From Nonomuraea purpurea (GTDB taxonomy: Bacteria > Actinomycetota > Actinomycetes > Streptosporangiales > Streptosporangiaceae), in assembly GCF_042650645.1 (NCBI RefSeq), contig NZ_JBHSBI010000005.1, positions 310,001 through 374,000 of the forward strand: a DNA stretch of 64,000 bases. The letters are read 5' to 3'. The notes under the pieces are model-generated. The model saw nothing but the letters and a program-made list of their open reading frames with translations, was not told where the DNA came from and did no database searches. Position numbers and translations under genes: made by a program. Below are positions 42,373-51,383 of this stretch, one piece after another (the first letter of the stretch is position 1; each line of letters opens with the position of its first letter).

Positions 42373-43451
42373 CCTTGTAGGACGGCACGGAGCCGCCCGT
42401 AGGTTTTCAACGCCTTGTCGGCGGTTTTGAGCAGCAGCGGGTTGGCCAGCACGGTCGCGCGGGTCTTGCGGACCGGCACCCGCATCATCCAGTGCAGGCC
42501 CGCCGCCGGGCCGAGCCTGGCCACGCGCCCTTCTGCCACCTGCAGCTCACCGGTCTTGAGCTTGTCCTTGTACTCCTTCTGGCCCCGGCCCATGTCGATC
42601 ACCTGGATGCCGGACCCGGCGGCCCGCTCGGCCATCGCCAGGTGGTGGATCAGGCCGGGGGAGTATTTGGCGAAGCGCGTGTCGTAGGCGGGAAACCATC
42701 CGGACAGGGTGGTGCGCGTACGCAGCCCGAAATGCCCGGCCACCGGCTCGTCGTCGACGTAGACCATGTCGAGCACCCCGGCGAAGCTGTCGGACTGGAC
42801 GGCGAGCAGCCGCTCGACCAGCTCCACGATCCACCGCTGCGCGAACCTGTCGGAGCGGCCCGTGCGGCGGTACTGGCCGGTCTTCCAGGCCAGCAGCGTG
42901 TGCAGGGGCGCCAGGTCCGTGATGGCGTAGTCGTGGCGCATCTGGCCGGCCTCGCGCTGGAGCTTGCGCGACTTGGCCAGGGTGGTCTTGTACGTCTTGC
43001 CGGAATGTTCCTTCAGCGTGCAGGTGTAGTGCTCGTAGCCGTCACGCAGGTCGATGATCGGGGAGGGATGCCGCTCGTGGCGCTCGCTCAGCAGCGGCTG
43101 CCCCGCCACCAGGTGGTCGAACTCGTAGACCGCCAGCCCGCATTCCTTGATCAGCCGGCGCGGGTCGATGTCGAAACCCTTGGCGTGGACCAGCCCCTGC
43201 GCGTCGGTCAGCCCGGCGGCCACCGGTTTGCCGATGCCGAGCGGATGCCGTTCGAAGGGGAAAAAGCCCACGATGTCGGGGCCGTCATAAAGGATTGCGA
43301 CACGCACGACATCTCTGAGTTCACCGACAGTAATCGTGAATTCCGGCGACAAAAAGGGATTGTCGAAGGCCGCGTCCGACTCCTGCAGGGCTCGCCATCG
43401 GCCCAACTCCGGTTGCCCCAACTCGTGTGGGAGGGCAAGGGTGACGCGCAT
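42369..43451 (-). CDS. FemAB/GNAT-like acyl or aminoacyl transferase (paralogue 1)
   Basis: A 360-residue protein with the duplicated GNAT layout of the BioF2-like/FemAB group: VRVAILYDGPDIVGFFPFERHPLGIGKP in the N-terminal half and VYVDDEPVAGHFGLRTRTTLSGWFPAYDTRFAKYSPGLIHHL in the C-terminal half. Relatives act in exopolysaccharide assembly or wall cross-bridges. It is strikingly similar to the protein encoded at 54124-55227. It is coupled to the DegT aminotransferase, suggesting aminotransfer followed by acylation of the new amine. Confidence 0.85.
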   Translation of the reverse strand: MRVTLALPHELGQPELGRWRALQESDAAFDNPFLSPEFTITVGELRDVVRVAILYDGPDIVGFFPFERHPLGIGKPVAAGLTDAQGLVHAKGFDIDPRRLIKECGLAVYEFDHLVAGQPLLSERHERHPSPIIDLRDGYEHYTCTLKEHSGKTYKTTLAKSRKLQREAGQMRHDYAITDLAPLHTLLAWKTGQYRRTGRSDRFAQRWIVELVERLLAVQSDSFAGVLDMVYVDDEPVAGHFGLRTRTTLSGWFPAYDTRFAKYSPGLIHHLAMAERAAGSGIQVIDMGRGQKEYKDKLKTGELQVAEGRVARLGPAAGLHWMMRVPVRKTRATVLANPLLLKTADKALKTYGRLRAVLQG

Positions 43452-43609
43452 GTGCTCCTACTGTCGGCATGCCTCTGGTTTCCCAGCATCCGGCCAGACG
43501 TATACGGTCAGGGTAAAGGATCTGCTCTGAAGGTTATCGCCGCAGCTTCGGAACGTTACACAACTGCCAGCTATCATTCAGGACCGAGTGTCGTTCTAAT
43601 GTAAGACCC

Positions 43610-44635
43610 ATGACCCTACCTGGCATCGACCATCCCGGCCTGGTCGCGTGGATGGGCCGAAATGTCCCCGAAGTGGGCGGGCCTCTGACCGTCTCGCTCA
43701 TATCGGGCGGCAGGTCCAACCTGACCTACCTGGTCGAGGCCGCCGGCCGCCGCCTGGTGCTGCGCCGGCCGCCGCTCGGACACGTGCTGCCCACGGCTCA
43801 CGACATGCGGCGCGAGTGGCGGGTCATCTCGGCCCTGGCGCCGACGCCGGTGCCGGTCCCCGAGCCGGTGGCGTTCTGCGGCGACGAGTCGGTCATCGGG
43901 GCGCCGTTCTATCTCATGGGGTACGTGGAGGGCACCGCCGTACGCACGCGTGAGGAACTCGGCCACCCCACGGAGCAGCGGACGCGGCGGCTGTCGGAGC
44001 GGCTGGCCGAGGTGCTGGCCGCCATCCACGCCGTCGACTACCGCGAGGTCGGGCTGGGCGACTTCGGGCGGCCCGAGGGCTACCTGGCCAGGCAGCTCGA
44101 CCGGTGGTGCCAGCAGTGGGAGCGGTCGAAGATGGCCGACCTGCCGGAATACGACCGGCTCGTGGCCCGGCTGCGCGAGCGGCTGCCCGCCCGGTCGGCC
44201 GGCACGCTGGTGCACGGCGACTACAGGCTCGACAACACGCTGGTCACGCTCGAAGACCTGGAGATCAGGGCGGTCGTCGACTGGGAGATGTCCACGCTCG
44301 GCGACCCGCTGGCCGACCTGGGGCTGACGCTGACGTACTGGTACGACCGGGGCGACGAAGAACGGGCCGGCATCCCGGTGGCGGGGGACGTGACGCTCAC
44401 GCCGGGGTTCATGACCTCGGCGGAGTTCGCGGGGCACTACGCCAAGGCGTCAGGGCGGGATATTTCAGATCTTGGGTTCTATGTGGCTTTCGGCAACTTC
44501 AAGTTGGCGGTCATCGTTGAGGGTATCCATGCCCGCTTCCGGCAAGGTAAGACCGTGGGGGAGGGGTTCGACCACATCGGTTCCGCCGTGCCCACGCTGA
44601 TCTCCCGGGCGCATCGCATGCTCGACCAGCCCTGA
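43610..44635 (+). CDS. Phosphotransferase (APH/ACAD10-like kinase family)
   Basis: A 341-residue APH-fold kinase: Lys in RRLVLRRPPLG, catalytic loop TLVHGDYRLDNTLV (Asp and Asn) and metal site VVDWEMSTLGDPLADLG. Its closest pattern is the kinase domain found with acyl-CoA dehydrogenases (ACAD10/11), which acts on hydroxyacyl substrates. The SDR gene follows after 43 bp. The pair interrupts the polysaccharide locus and seems unrelated to it. Confidence 0.9.
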   Translation: MTLPGIDHPGLVAWMGRNVPEVGGPLTVSLISGGRSNLTYLVEAAGRRLVLRRPPLGHVLPTAHDMRREWRVISALAPTPVPVPEPVAFCGDESVIGAPFYLMGYVEGTAVRTREELGHPTEQRTRRLSERLAEVLAAIHAVDYREVGLGDFGRPEGYLARQLDRWCQQWERSKMADLPEYDRLVARLRERLPARSAGTLVHGDYRLDNTLVTLEDLEIRAVVDWEMSTLGDPLADLGLTLTYWYDRGDEERAGIPVAGDVTLTPGFMTSAEFAGHYAKASGRDISDLGFYVAFGNFKLAVIVEGIHARFRQGKTVGEGFDHIGSAVPTLISRAHRMLDQP

Positions 44636-44678
44636 CCCCCTGACCCGGAGAGGCCGGCTCTGACCCCTGAGGAGCGTT

Positions 44679-45431
44679 ATGAGCACAGTTGCACTGATCA
44701 CTGGAGCGGCCAGCGGCATCGGGGCCGCCGTGGCGCGCCGCCTGTCGGCGGGCGGCGTCAGGTGCGTCCTCGTCGATCTCGACGGTGAGGGCGCCGAGCG
44801 GCTGGCCAAAGAGGTGGACGGCGCGTGGCTGGCCGCCGACGTCAGCGCCGAGGAGGCCTCGCTGGAGGCCGTCGCGCTGGCCGAGCGGCGTTTCGGGCGG
44901 CTCGACCTGGTCCACCTCAACGCCGGGATCTCCGGGCAGGTCGATCTCGCGCGGTTCGACGTGGCCCGCTACCGCCAGGTCGTCGGCGTGAACGTGGACG
45001 GCGTCGTCTTCGGCATCAGGGCCGGCCTCCCGCTGCTCGCCCGATCCGGCGGCGGGGCCATCGTGGCCACCTCGTCCCTGGCCGGGCTCGTCGCCTACTC
45101 CGGCGACCCGATCTACACCATGACCAAGCACGCCGTCGTGGGCATCGTCAGGGGGCTGGCCGAGCCGCTGGCCGCCCAGAACATCCGCATCAGCGCCGTC
45201 TGCCCAGGCTTCACCGACACCCCGCTCGTCGCCGAGGCGCGGCAGACGTTCCTCAACGCGGGCTTCCCGCTGCTCACGGCCGAGGACGTGGCCGCCGCCG
45301 TCGAATCCGCCTTCTACTCCGAGATCCCCGGCAACCTGCTCATCGTGCAGCCGGGCCGGCCGCCGGTGCCGTACCGGTACGCCGGGGTTCCCGGGCCCGC
45401 AGGCGGTCAGCGTCCGCCGCGTACCGGCTGA
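44679..45431 (+). CDS. Short-chain dehydrogenase/reductase
   Basis: A 250-residue classical SDR: cofactor loop ITGAASGIGAAVA, NAG in LNAGISG, Ser in VATSSLAG and YTMTK (Tyr and Lys of the active site). Substrate unknown; linkage to the ACAD10-like kinase suggests acyl or hydroxyacyl metabolism. The ribosome site GAGGAGCG lies in the gap. Confidence 0.92.
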   Translation: MSTVALITGAASGIGAAVARRLSAGGVRCVLVDLDGEGAERLAKEVDGAWLAADVSAEEASLEAVALAERRFGRLDLVHLNAGISGQVDLARFDVARYRQVVGVNVDGVVFGIRAGLPLLARSGGGAIVATSSLAGLVAYSGDPIYTMTKHAVVGIVRGLAEPLAAQNIRISAVCPGFTDTPLVAEARQTFLNAGFPLLTAEDVAAAVESAFYSEIPGNLLIVQPGRPPVPYRYAGVPGPAGGQRPPRTG

Positions 45432-45517
45432 ACGAATTCTGATCGACGGCAAGTGCGCCGCAAGCGCGACGGCTAACGTTGAAGGGGCCGGATCCGGCGG
45501 TCCCATAGCGCTTGTGC

Positions 45518-45613
45518 GTTCGTGAGCCCTCTTGAGCTCCTGTACGTTCGTGATCTGCCGCGCGTTCGCGAATCCCTTGTAGGTTTTCGAGTGCCCGCAC
45601 GTTCGTTTCGTGA
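45518..45613. repeat. Irregular GTTCGTGA direct repeats before glycoside hydrolase
   Basis: GTTCGTGA occurs at 45518-45525 and 45546-45553; GTTCGCGA at 45564-45571; and GTTCGTTTCGTGA from 45601. They lie in the 220-bp gap between the SDR and hydrolase genes, spaced 28, 18 and 37 bp. They could be regulator half-sites. Confidence 0.45.
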
Positions 45614-45651
45614 GGTTGGTTCTCCGTGAGGTCGAGGATGAGGAGCCTTCA

Positions 45652-47040
45652 GTGATTCCGACCGACGGGCGCCACGCGCGCCGCAGACCGCCGTGGCCGA
45701 TCGCCGTTGGCGCCGGCATTCTCGCGATCCTTCTCGTGGCAGGCATCATGTACTACGCCTCCGACCGGACGAAGTCCCGCAGCGGGTTCAGCGGCGACGA
45801 GATCGCCACCACGGTGCCCAGCGAGCCCGCGCCCACGCTCGCCGCGCCTCCCACGCTGGAGAACTGGCCGCGCTGGGGCGTCACCCACACCCAGTACAGC
45901 GCGACCAACGAGCCGGCGAACGTCGTGGAGCAGGCCAAAGGCATGCTCGGGCGGGTCCCGTTACTCCAGAACCAGCACATCATGGGCTGGGGCGTCGGCA
46001 ACCCGGAGCCCAGCCCGGGTCAGTACAACTTCCGCGACCTCGACCGGCGGATGGAGTTCATCGCGTCCTCGCGCGGCCTGCCGGTGATCACCCTGTGCTG
46101 CGCCCCCGACTGGATGAAGGGCGGGCAGGCCGGGCGTACGGACTGGAGCAAGAACCACACGGTCGCCCCCGACCCCGAGCATTTCGATGATTTCGCCGCG
46201 CTGGCCGTCAGGGTCGCCAAGCAGTATCCGACCGTCAAACATTTCATGGTCTGGAACGAGTTCAAGGGTTTCTGGGACCCCGCCACCAACCGGTGGGACG
46301 CCGAGGGCTACACCGAAATGTACAACAAGGTATATCGGGCCCTGAAGAATGTGAACAAGGATATCCAGGTCGGCGGCCCCTACATCGCGATCGAAACCAG
46401 CATGGGAGGCGGCCCCTCCGAGGTGAGCGGCCCCTGGGGGAAGGTCGACCAGCGGACGCTCGAGGCCATCAAATACTGGGTCCAGCACAACGAGGGCGCC
46501 GACTTCATCGTGGTCGACGGGGCCTCCATGACCACCGACAAGGGCAACGTCCCCGACGATTTCGCCGCCCAGCAGAAGTTCAGCGCCCTGACCGCCTGGC
46601 TGCGCAAGGAAAGCGGCGACGCACCGGTCTGGTGGGCGGAATGGTACAACGAGCCGGAGAATTCCGGCTGGTCCGAGGAGAAGCGCACCGCGGTGCAGGC
46701 GGTGACCATGATGGAATTCGCCAGGAGCGGCGTGGCGACGGCCCTTTACTGGAATCCCCAGCAGAAGGACGCGGGCGATTGCCCCGGCTGCCTCTGGGCT
46801 CCCAAAGTGGGCGGCGAAATGCTCATGGCCGGCCTGATGAGCGGTTTCACCAAATGGTTCCCCGCCGGGGTGCGGATATCCGACGTGCAGTCCTCCGACC
46901 CGAAGGTGCGGGCCATTGGGCAGGAACGCCAGGTGGTCATGGTGAACACCTCCGACAAGAGCGTCACCGCCACCGTCGACGGCAAGCAGGTGACGCTGGC
47001 CCCGTACGAGATCCGCTGGGCCGGCCGAGGCACCGCCTGA
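45652..47040 (+). CDS. Membrane-anchored glycoside hydrolase, GH39/clan A-like
   Basis: About 462 residues. A short cytoplasmic Arg-rich start and one membrane helix (PIAVGAGILAILLVAGIMYYA) precede an extracellular TIM-barrel enzyme. Clan-A features: FMVWNEFKGFW (acid/base Glu after Asn), VVDGASMTTD and ApVWWAEWYNEP (candidate nucleophile Glu), plus a small C-terminal beta domain. The GTG at 45652 has GAGGAG six bases upstream and was preferred to the GTG at 45610. It may trim or release the polysaccharide made by the convergent operon. Confidence 0.85.
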   Translation: MIPTDGRHARRRPPWPIAVGAGILAILLVAGIMYYASDRTKSRSGFSGDEIATTVPSEPAPTLAAPPTLENWPRWGVTHTQYSATNEPANVVEQAKGMLGRVPLLQNQHIMGWGVGNPEPSPGQYNFRDLDRRMEFIASSRGLPVITLCCAPDWMKGGQAGRTDWSKNHTVAPDPEHFDDFAALAVRVAKQYPTVKHFMVWNEFKGFWDPATNRWDAEGYTEMYNKVYRALKNVNKDIQVGGPYIAIETSMGGGPSEVSGPWGKVDQRTLEAIKYWVQHNEGADFIVVDGASMTTDKGNVPDDFAAQQKFSALTAWLRKESGDAPVWWAEWYNEPENSGWSEEKRTAVQAVTMMEFARSGVATALYWNPQQKDAGDCPGCLWAPKVGGEMLMAGLMSGFTKWFPAGVRISDVQSSDPKVRAIGQERQVVMVNTSDKSVTATVDGKQVTLAPYEIRWAGRGTA

Positions 47041-47044
47041 GCCC

Positions 47045-47152
47045 TCAGCAGCCCGCGCCGTAGCCTGGCCTGCGCCAGTACGTCAGGTAACGCAGCAGCC
47101 ACTCCACAGGGCGTCCACTGCAGCCTGCGCGGCGTGCTCCATGGTGGGTCAT
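47045..47152 (-). CDS. Possible 35-residue small protein or gene remnant
   Basis: An ATG at 47152 opens a 35-codon frame ending RPVEWLLRYLTYWRRPGYGA plus GC and stop. It lies 32 bp downstream of the giant membrane protein gene on the same strand. The C-terminal sequence resembles the end of DUF418-type membrane acyltransferases, so it may be the last trace of such a gene. The ribosome site is weak. Confidence 0.3.
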   Translation of the reverse strand: MTHHGARRAGCSGRPVEWLLRYLTYWRRPGYGAGC

Positions 47153-47184
47153 CATCCCGCAGAACCTTTGAGTTTCCTGTGAAT

Positions 47185-50070
47185 TCAGCTAATTTGCGAG
47201 ATGTAGACGAACCGCTCGACGATCACCGCCAGCGCCACCACGAAGGCGGGGATGGCCAGGTAGAGCAGGCGCTTGCGGGCCCTGCGCGCCCGCTTCGGCC
47301 CGTTCAGCCGGATGATCTCGTACGCGAAGAGCGCCGCCCAGGTCACGCCCAGCGCCCCGACCCCGACCGGCGTCCACGGCGAGGTGGGATCGCCGCGCCC
47401 CTTGTACGGCAGGGGTTCGGGGATCTCGGTGCCCCTGACGAACTTCTTCCACGTGTAGAGCGCCGCGTCCTGGTTGGAGAAGACCCGTTTCAGATCGGGC
47501 GAGGCGTCCAGCGCCGCACGGAAACGCGTCCCCCAGTCGTCCGGATAGCCCTCGTTGAGCTGCAGGTAGCTCACCTGGCCGCGGCTGACGATCAGGTACG
47601 AGTTACGCGGCTCGGCCTTCATGGCGTTGACCGCGTCCGCGATCACCGTCGGGTCCTTGTGGACCAGCGCCTGGACGTTGAAGTTGATCCGCTCGATGTC
47701 ACGCTCGCCCCACGGCAGCGTCGGCGTGACCTCCTGGCCGACCTTGGGCACCAGGTAGACCACCTTGGCGCTCGGCTTGTCGTTGTTGTAGACGTAGTCG
47801 AGAGCGGCCACCTCGCCCTGGGTGACCCGCTCGAACTTCTCGTTGCCGTACCTCGCCAGCAGGAACGCCATCGCGAACAGCACCGCGAAGCACGCCGCGA
47901 GCCCGAGCGAGATCTTCCTGGTCAGGTTGGGGTTGAAGCGCACGTTCCGCTTGCGCAGCGGCACGGTCTCCTCGCGCGCGTCCGCGCTGTCGGCCGGCAG
48001 GTTCGGGAAGAACGCGTACGCGGCGAGCAGGCACGCGCCGGGCAGCGCGAACATGTAGATCCGCAGCCCGATCTCGCCGCCGTAGCTCTGCAGCGCCAGC
48101 GCCAGCACCGGCACGCAGAGCAGGATCAGCGCGGAGCGGTCGAACACCCCGCGCCGCAACCTCCGCAACAGCCCGGTCGCGGCCAGGCTGAGGATCACCA
48201 CGAGGATGCCCAGCCGCGACTGCAGCACGAGCGCGTGCGCGGGGTCGGTGCCCTCGATCCGGTCGCCGGTGTTGCTGCGCAGGTTCTGCAGGATGTTGCC
48301 CAGACCGCCGAAGATCGTGTCGATCTGGCTCGACCAGAAACCCACCGTCATGTAGCTGATCCAGGCCAGCACCACCAGCCCGAGGGCGAACGGCAGCGCC
48401 CAGGTCAGCGTGGTCCGCTTGAAGATCAGGAACGCGGTGAGCGTGCCGAGCATCATGAACGGCGTGATCTGGTGCGAGGCCACCGCCGCGAAGAACAGCG
48501 CCACCAGCATGAACAGCATCAGCAGCTTGTCGGCCCTGTAGATGCGGGTGTTGGCGAGCTCGCCCGGCGTCATCGCGTCCAGCCTGCCGATCAGCCTGCG
48601 CAGGCCCTTGGGCGGGACCGGCTTGGTCCGCGGCTCCACCCGCCCGAACCAGCGCAGCAGGATCGCCACCCACGCCAGATACAGGGCGAAGGTGAAGCCC
48701 TGCGGCGAGAAGTAGTCCTGCCCGATCCACTGCACCAGCACGAACAGCAGCGCCGCGAACCAGCGCGCCCGCGTGGTCGCCACGACCTGGCGCAGGATCA
48801 GCACGAACGGGAGCAGGTAGAGCAGGTTCGACAGCAGCGGCGTCCACTGCAGGATCGCCGTCATGTCGCTGATGCCGGCGGCCTTCGTCACGAACGCGAA
48901 CAACGCGAAGAAGCCCGGCCAGCCCATGCGGGCGTCGATGCTGATGGCCGACTCGCCCGTTCTGCTGATGAACTCCACGAAACCGGCGTGAATGTAGGCC
49001 GTGGGGAAACGCGGCTCGACCGCCACCAGCGAGCCCGCGCCGTGGAGGGCGAAGGTGATGGCGGCGATCTGGAACAGGAGCAGGAACTTGCGGTCGGAGC
49101 TCTGGACGACCGTGAGGAAGAACGACACGATCATGATCAGGATGGCGATGAACGCCGTGACCGGGAGCGCCGAGATCAGGCCGAGGCCGTCGATGTCGTT
49201 CGGGTCGACGCCGCCCAGGGGGCTGGGGGGCACCTTGAGGGCCAGGATGTACATGAACAGGCCCTCAAGGACCAGCGCCACGGGCAGCCACTTGGGCGCC
49301 GTCGCGATCAGCCGCCGGACGAGGCTGGGCTTGGCCGGGGGCGTCGGCTGCGGGGTGGCCTTCTGCTCCTGAGCCGCGGGACCGGCCTTCAACGCCACGG
49401 CCCCGCCCACCGGCCCCGCCTGGGGCCCGCTGACGGGCTGAGGTCCACTCACAGGAAGCGGCTGCGGCCCGCCGGCGGGCTGAGGGCCGCTCGGCGGTTG
49501 CGGGCGGGGGAGCGGCTGAGGGCCGCTCTCCGGGCCGGGTTTGGGCGGGACGAGGCTGGGATTGGTGGCGGCCGTATCGGGGACGTCGTCGTCCGGCGCC
49601 TCCACCGGGGGCGGCTTGGGCAGGGCGAGGCTGGGCTTGGTGTCGGAGGTGTCCTCGGGCTCGTCGTCCTCGGGTTCGTCCTCGCGGGCCGCCGTGCCCC
49701 CTTGCACGGGCATGATCACGGTTCCGGCGGCGGAGGCGTCCTCCTCCGCCGTGGGCGGATGCCCGATGTGCAGGGGTCTGGGCACACGGACGGCCGTGGT
49801 CGCCTCGGGGTCGCCGCCCTCGTCAAGGCCGGCCTCCTCGGCGGTGGCACCCTCGTCCGTGGAGGCGTCGTTGTTGGCGGAGGTGTCCTCGTCGGCGGGA
49901 GCGTCCTCCTTGGGCGGGGCCTCGGCGGCGAACGTCAGCCTCGGGATGACCCCGGTAGCATCCGGATCAAAGGGCACGTCCGGCTCCTCCTTGTCCCTGG
50001 GCACATCTGAGGAGCCCGTGATCCCGGTAGCCCTGCCTTCGCCGTCCCGTTGCGTCACGTTGACCATCAT
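47185..50070 (-). CDS. Giant polytopic membrane protein, polysaccharide polymerase/GT-C-like
   Basis: About 961 residues. The first 290 or so are cytoplasmic, acidic, Pro/Gly-rich and probably disordered. About 13-15 membrane helices follow (for example WLPVALVLEGLFMYILALKVP, VTAFIAILIMIVSFFLTVV, ISLGLAACFAVLFAMAFLLA), with a large extracytoplasmic C-terminal part before two final helices. The arrangement suits a Wzy polymerase or GT-C glycosyltransferase, and position next to a flippase supports this. No DxD-type motif was pinned down. The start overlaps the flippase stop (ATGA). Confidence 0.75.
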   Translation of the reverse strand: MMVNVTQRDGEGRATGITGSSDVPRDKEEPDVPFDPDATGVIPRLTFAAEAPPKEDAPADEDTSANNDASTDEGATAEEAGLDEGGDPEATTAVRVPRPLHIGHPPTAEEDASAAGTVIMPVQGGTAAREDEPEDDEPEDTSDTKPSLALPKPPPVEAPDDDVPDTAATNPSLVPPKPGPESGPQPLPRPQPPSGPQPAGGPQPLPVSGPQPVSGPQAGPVGGAVALKAGPAAQEQKATPQPTPPAKPSLVRRLIATAPKWLPVALVLEGLFMYILALKVPPSPLGGVDPNDIDGLGLISALPVTAFIAILIMIVSFFLTVVQSSDRKFLLLFQIAAITFALHGAGSLVAVEPRFPTAYIHAGFVEFISRTGESAISIDARMGWPGFFALFAFVTKAAGISDMTAILQWTPLLSNLLYLLPFVLILRQVVATTRARWFAALLFVLVQWIGQDYFSPQGFTFALYLAWVAILLRWFGRVEPRTKPVPPKGLRRLIGRLDAMTPGELANTRIYRADKLLMLFMLVALFFAAVASHQITPFMMLGTLTAFLIFKRTTLTWALPFALGLVVLAWISYMTVGFWSSQIDTIFGGLGNILQNLRSNTGDRIEGTDPAHALVLQSRLGILVVILSLAATGLLRRLRRGVFDRSALILLCVPVLALALQSYGGEIGLRIYMFALPGACLLAAYAFFPNLPADSADAREETVPLRKRNVRFNPNLTRKISLGLAACFAVLFAMAFLLARYGNEKFERVTQGEVAALDYVYNNDKPSAKVVYLVPKVGQEVTPTLPWGERDIERINFNVQALVHKDPTVIADAVNAMKAEPRNSYLIVSRGQVSYLQLNEGYPDDWGTRFRAALDASPDLKRVFSNQDAALYTWKKFVRGTEIPEPLPYKGRGDPTSPWTPVGVGALGVTWAALFAYEIIRLNGPKRARRARKRLLYLAIPAFVVALAVIVERFVYISQIS

Positions 50071-51383
50071 GCGGCCCCGGACGACCCCTGGGTGACAGCA
50101 GGCTTACCGCTTTCGCCGTACTTGAGTATTTTGCGGAGATTTCCAAAGATCAAAAATGCGACGAGCAGCTCGCTGAAGAGCAACCCGTACCCCACGGCGT
50201 CCACCCGGAAGTAGGGGAACAGCGCGAGGGTGGAGACGAGCACGAGCGCGGCCAGCCCGATCTGGACGGTGGCGAGCCTGCGCGCCTGGCTCTGCGCCCG
50301 CAGCGCGCTCAGGTAGACCTCGATCAGCACCCGAGGCAGCACGGCCAGCGACATCAGCCGCAACAGCGTCGTGCCCTCGTCCGCGAAGTCCGAGCCGAAG
50401 ACGGTCAGGATCAGCGGCGCCGCCACGATCGCCACCACGACGATCGGAGTGACGATCATGAAGGCGCGCCGCAGCGCCATCTGGCAGCTCTGCGCCAGCT
50501 TGGACCGGTCGAAGGAGCCCTCGACGGTCAGCGACACCGCCATGTTCATGGCCAGCAGCTCGATCATGCTGGCCAGCGTGTGCGCCATCGCGAAGCGTCC
50601 GAACGTGGCCTCGCCCACCTGTGTCGCCACCGCCACGGGCACGAGGTAGATGATCGCCAGGATTGAGAGCGTTCCAGGGAAGTCGCCCGCCAGGAACCTG
50701 CGGATCTCCCGCAGCCGGGGTGGCTGCGCGACGGCGTCGGTCTGCCTGATGTGCCTGGGCACCACCATGCCGAAGATCAGCCAGTTGATGGGGATCAGTG
50801 CGAGCGCCGTCGGGATGACCCACGAGACGAAGATCCCGCCAGAGGGCAGCGCGCCCGCCAGCGCGACCAGCAGCCCCATCTTGACCAGGCCGAAGACCAG
50901 GTTGTTCATGGGCACGAACGTGGCCCTGCGCAGAGCGGTCAGCACCACGTCCTGCAGCGTGAACACGGCCCACACCACCACGGAGGCCAGGAAGAACAGC
51001 CCGGGCCCGAACCCGGCCAGCACCGAGTACGTCTGCCCCCACAACGGCAGCGTCAGCAGGAACCCCAGGGCCGCGACCCCGCCCGTGGCGGCGGCCAGGC
51101 CGTACCCGCGCAGGATCAGCTCGGGCGTGCGGCGGCCCGCCAGCGGCAGGAAGCGGGCCAGCGCGCCCACGAACCCGAGCGCGGTCAGCGACGCGAACAA
51201 CCGCATCGCCGTGATGACCGCCTGCCCGCGCCCGAACTCCTCCGGCGAGTAGTAGTGGGCCGCCAGCAGCCAGTAGCCCATGCCGAGGACGCCGGTGACC
51301 ACGGTGTTCGCCATGAGGGCGTAACCCTGACGGAACAGCGGATTGCGCAGGTCGTGGAGGATCCTCCCCCAGACGCTAGACAT
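50067..51383 (-). CDS. Wzx-like polysaccharide flippase
   Basis: A 438-residue protein with about 12-14 membrane helices and the polysaccharide-transporter (MATE/MVF clan) pattern, beginning GYALMANTVVTGVLGMGYWLLAAHYYSPEEFG. It would move lipid-linked oligosaccharide across the membrane. It overlaps both neighbours (8 bases with the deacetylase gene, 4 with the polymerase-like gene). Confidence 0.9.
   Translation of the reverse strand: MSSVWGRILHDLRNPLFRQGYALMANTVVTGVLGMGYWLLAAHYYSPEEFGRGQAVITAMRLFASLTALGFVGALARFLPLAGRRTPELILRGYGLAAATGGVAALGFLLTLPLWGQTYSVLAGFGPGLFFLASVVVWAVFTLQDVVLTALRRATFVPMNNLVFGLVKMGLLVALAGALPSGGIFVSWVIPTALALIPINWLIFGMVVPRHIRQTDAVAQPPRLREIRRFLAGDFPGTLSILAIIYLVPVAVATQVGEATFGRFAMAHTLASMIELLAMNMAVSLTVEGSFDRSKLAQSCQMALRRAFMIVTPIVVVAIVAAPLILTVFGSDFADEGTTLLRLMSLAVLPRVLIEVYLSALRAQSQARRLATVQIGLAALVLVSTLALFPYFRVDAVGYGLLFSELLVAFLIFGNLRKILKYGESGKPAVTQGSSGAA

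Noticed and set aside
47134..50010. 958-codon plus-strand open frame
   Set aside because: Antisense shadow of the giant membrane protein; no membrane segments or motifs and extreme Arg/Gly/Asp/His composition.
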